Source: Acidobacteriota bacterium (lineage in GTDB: Bacteria; Acidobacteriota; Thermoanaerobaculia; Multivoradales; SZUA-115). From it: DNA of 7,210 bases. Positions 6,402 to 7,210 of this stretch are shown here, one piece after another. The DNA lies in assembly GCA_003231035.1 (NCBI GenBank), contig QIHU01000239.1, forward strand, positions 1 to 7,210. The letters run 5' to 3'. The position numbers and the translations under genes were made by a program. Under the pieces are notes generated by a model. It was given only the letters and a program-made list of their open reading frames with translations. It made no database searches and was not told the origin of the DNA. Every line of letters begins with the position of its first letter. Position 1 is the stretch's first letter.

Positions 6402-6560
6402 ATGAATCTTCGAGTATTCGGAGCCCTAGCCCGGTTGGCCGCCTCCAGGGCGAGGGGAGTGAAGCGGGAAAATTTCCCGATCCTCCACCCTCTGCTATCC
6501 GCCCCGGTGCACGCGCGAAGACCACCCGTCTTCACCAAAAAGCGGACGGCGAGGGGTTGA
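6402..6560 (+). CDS. Doubtful 52-aa ORF
   Basis: It encodes a basic Arg/Pro-rich peptide starting MNLRVFGALARLAASRARG and ending VFTKKRTARG. Only a weak AAGAG-like site precedes the ATG. The TGA overlaps the -35 box of the fusion gene promoter. The composition looks like translated GC-rich non-coding DNA, and the opposite strand is open over the same stretch. I have a vague memory of similar short hypothetical peptides in other genomes, which would fit a dispersed intergenic element better than a gene. Reported so it can be checked. Confidence 0.15.
   Translation: MNLRVFGALARLAASRARGVKRENFPILHPLLSAPVHARRPPVFTKKRTARG
6465..6479. promoter_or_regulatory. 15-bp palindrome, candidate operator
   Basis: CGGGAAA-A-TTTCCCG is a perfect 7-bp dyad around one central base. 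It lies 112 bp before the fusion gene start and 206 bp before the start of the unrecognised gene. Its place between two divergent genes suits a regulator site or an upstream activator site. An RNA hairpin is less likely because the centre is a single base. Confidence 0.4.
6517..6533. repeat. Short inverted repeat
   Basis: GAAGAC-CACCC-GTCTTC is a perfect 6-bp stem with a 5-nt loop, 24 bp before the -35 box of the fusion gene. It may be a regulator site or part of a repeat element together with the palindrome at 6465. Confidence 0.3.
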
Positions 6561-6584
6561 CGGCGTGGCGATAGTGCGTAGAGT
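6557..6584 (+). promoter_or_regulatory. Sigma-70-type promoter of the membrane fusion gene, predicted leaderless
   Basis: -35 TTGACG (6557-6562, five of six consensus bases), 16-nt spacer, -10 TAGAGT (6579-6584), then CTCTCC and ATG at 6591. The predicted start point is the A of the ATG. No Shine-Dalgarno site is present. The -10 hexamer and its distance to the ATG match the regulator promoter. Confidence 0.65.
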
Positions 6585-6590
6585 CTCTCC

Positions 6591-7210
6591 ATGCGCCGCT
6601 GGCTACTCCGCTTGGCAATCCTCCTCGCTCTCGTCGCCGCCTTCTGGGCACTGCGCGTCACCCTGTTCAAACCCAAGCCGGTGGCGGTCACTGTGACGAC
6701 CCTCGACCGTGGTCCGGTCGAGGCGACGGTGACCAACTCCCGCGCCGGCACCTTGCGCAGCCGGCGGCGAGCCAAGCTCTCCCCCGAGATTGGCGGCAGA
6801 GTCCAGCGGCTACCGCGCCGCGAGGGCGAGCGGGTGGTGGCGGGAGAGGTGGTTCTAGTCCTCGACGACACCATCTATCAAGCCCGGCTGACCCTGGCTC
6901 AGCGCGAATTGGAGGCGGCGCAAGCCGAAGAGGAGCGTGCCTGCCTGACGGCCCAACGGGCGGCGCGCGAACACCAGCGGCAGCGCACCCTCAGCCAGTC
7001 GGGCATCGTCTCCGAGGATCTCCTCGATCAAGCCCAAAGCCAGGCCGAGACTTCCGCCGCGGCCTGCCGTGCCTCGGGCGCCGGCAGCGCCCGCGCCCAA
7101 GCCGCCGTGGGGCTGGCCCGTAGCGAACTCTCCAAGACCGTTCTGCGCGCCCCGTTTGACGCCATCATCGCCGATCTTTCGATCGAGGTCGGCGAGTGGA
7201 CCACCCCTTC
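6591..7210 (+). CDS. RND-type efflux membrane fusion protein, N-terminal part
   Basis: This is the periplasmic adaptor (HlyD/AcrA superfamily) that joins an inner-membrane pump to an outer-membrane channel. 206 codons are present and the frame runs off the window. Residues 1-21 form a membrane anchor after a basic MRRWLLR start, with no lipobox. Residues about 31-95 give the first barrel strand and lipoyl half (AKLSPEIGGRVQRLPRREGE, VLDD). Residues 96-180 form the helical hairpin, whose tip motif SQSGIVSEDLLDQ (135-147) is typical of RND adaptors. LRAPFDAIIADLSIEVGEW (185-203) is the return lipoyl half. Cys118 and Cys159 sit on opposite helices at equal distance from the tip. The start is set by the promoter just upstream. 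Pump genes are expected downstream but are not visible. The substrate is unknown. Confidence 0.9.
   Translation, partial: MRRWLLRLAILLALVAAFWALRVTLFKPKPVAVTVTTLDRGPVEATVTNSRAGTLRSRRRAKLSPEIGGRVQRLPRREGERVVAGEVVLVLDDTIYQARLTLAQRELEAAQAEEERACLTAQRAAREHQRQRTLSQSGIVSEDLLDQAQSQAETSAAACRASGAGSARAQAAVGLARSELSKTVLRAPFDAIIADLSIEVGEWTTP

Larger units (their letters stand above)
6260..6590. other. 331-bp divergent intergenic region
   Basis: This lies between the unrecognised gene (-) and the membrane fusion gene (+). It holds a 9-codon ORF with a strong ribosome binding site, a 52-codon ORF of doubtful reality, a 15-bp palindrome, a 6-bp inverted repeat, a weak sigma-54-like element facing left, and the fusion gene promoter facing right. 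Several frames on both strands are open here, so open frames alone are weak evidence for coding. It is large compared with the other spacers in the window (12 to about 160 bp). Confidence 0.6.

Noticed and set aside
6317..6874. 185-aa open frame on the minus strand
   Set aside because: It runs antisense to the membrane fusion gene and its promoter, is Arg/Ser/Thr-rich and has no domain; treated as a shadow.
6855..7100. 81-aa open frame on the minus strand, Gly/Leu/Ala-rich
   Set aside because: It is antisense to the helical hairpin of the fusion protein, and its composition follows from Gln/Ala/Glu codons read backwards.

Overview
This is a GC-rich bacterial window with a compact, mostly minus-strand layout. 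No RNA gene, CRISPR array or insertion sequence was seen. The organism cannot be named from this sequence. The GC-rich codon use, the GlrK/GlrR/QseG-like module outside its enterobacterial gene order, the unusual GAPDH S-loop and two start codons placed right behind -10 hexamers fit an Acidobacteriota- or deltaproteobacteria-like genome, but that is inference.

Layout. Positions 1-149 (+) are the last codons of an ABC-F type ATPase. It converges on a type I GAPDH gene (255-1268, -), and the two meet at a perfect 10-bp hairpin (228-250). Upstream of gap on the minus strand lies a three-gene cluster read right to left: a sigma-54-activating response regulator (3691-5085), a membrane histidine kinase (2033-3646) and a small coiled-coil lipoprotein (1427-2020). 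Further right on the minus strand is an unrecognised 369-aa protein (5150-6259). A 331-bp divergent intergenic region (6260-6590) holds a 9-codon leader-like ORF with a strong ribosome binding site, a doubtful 52-codon ORF, a 15-bp palindrome, a second inverted repeat and a promoter. The window ends in the first 206 codons of an RND-type membrane fusion protein (6591-7210, +).

How the genes work together. The regulator, kinase and lipoprotein look like a GlrR-GlrK-QseG type envelope signalling unit: the lipoprotein sits at the envelope, the kinase senses through a periplasmic domain, and the regulator drives sigma-54 promoters. The order here (regulator, kinase, lipoprotein) differs from the enterobacterial glrK-qseG-glrR order. 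gap follows in the same direction after 158 bp and has its own strong Shine-Dalgarno site, so it may be read separately.

The most notable non-coding signal is a pair of promoters, before the regulator and before the fusion protein. Both carry the hexamer TAGAGT only 6-7 nt before the ATG and lack a Shine-Dalgarno site, which predicts leaderless or nearly leaderless mRNAs. The unknown 369-aa protein and the divergent region above it are the least explained parts of the window.
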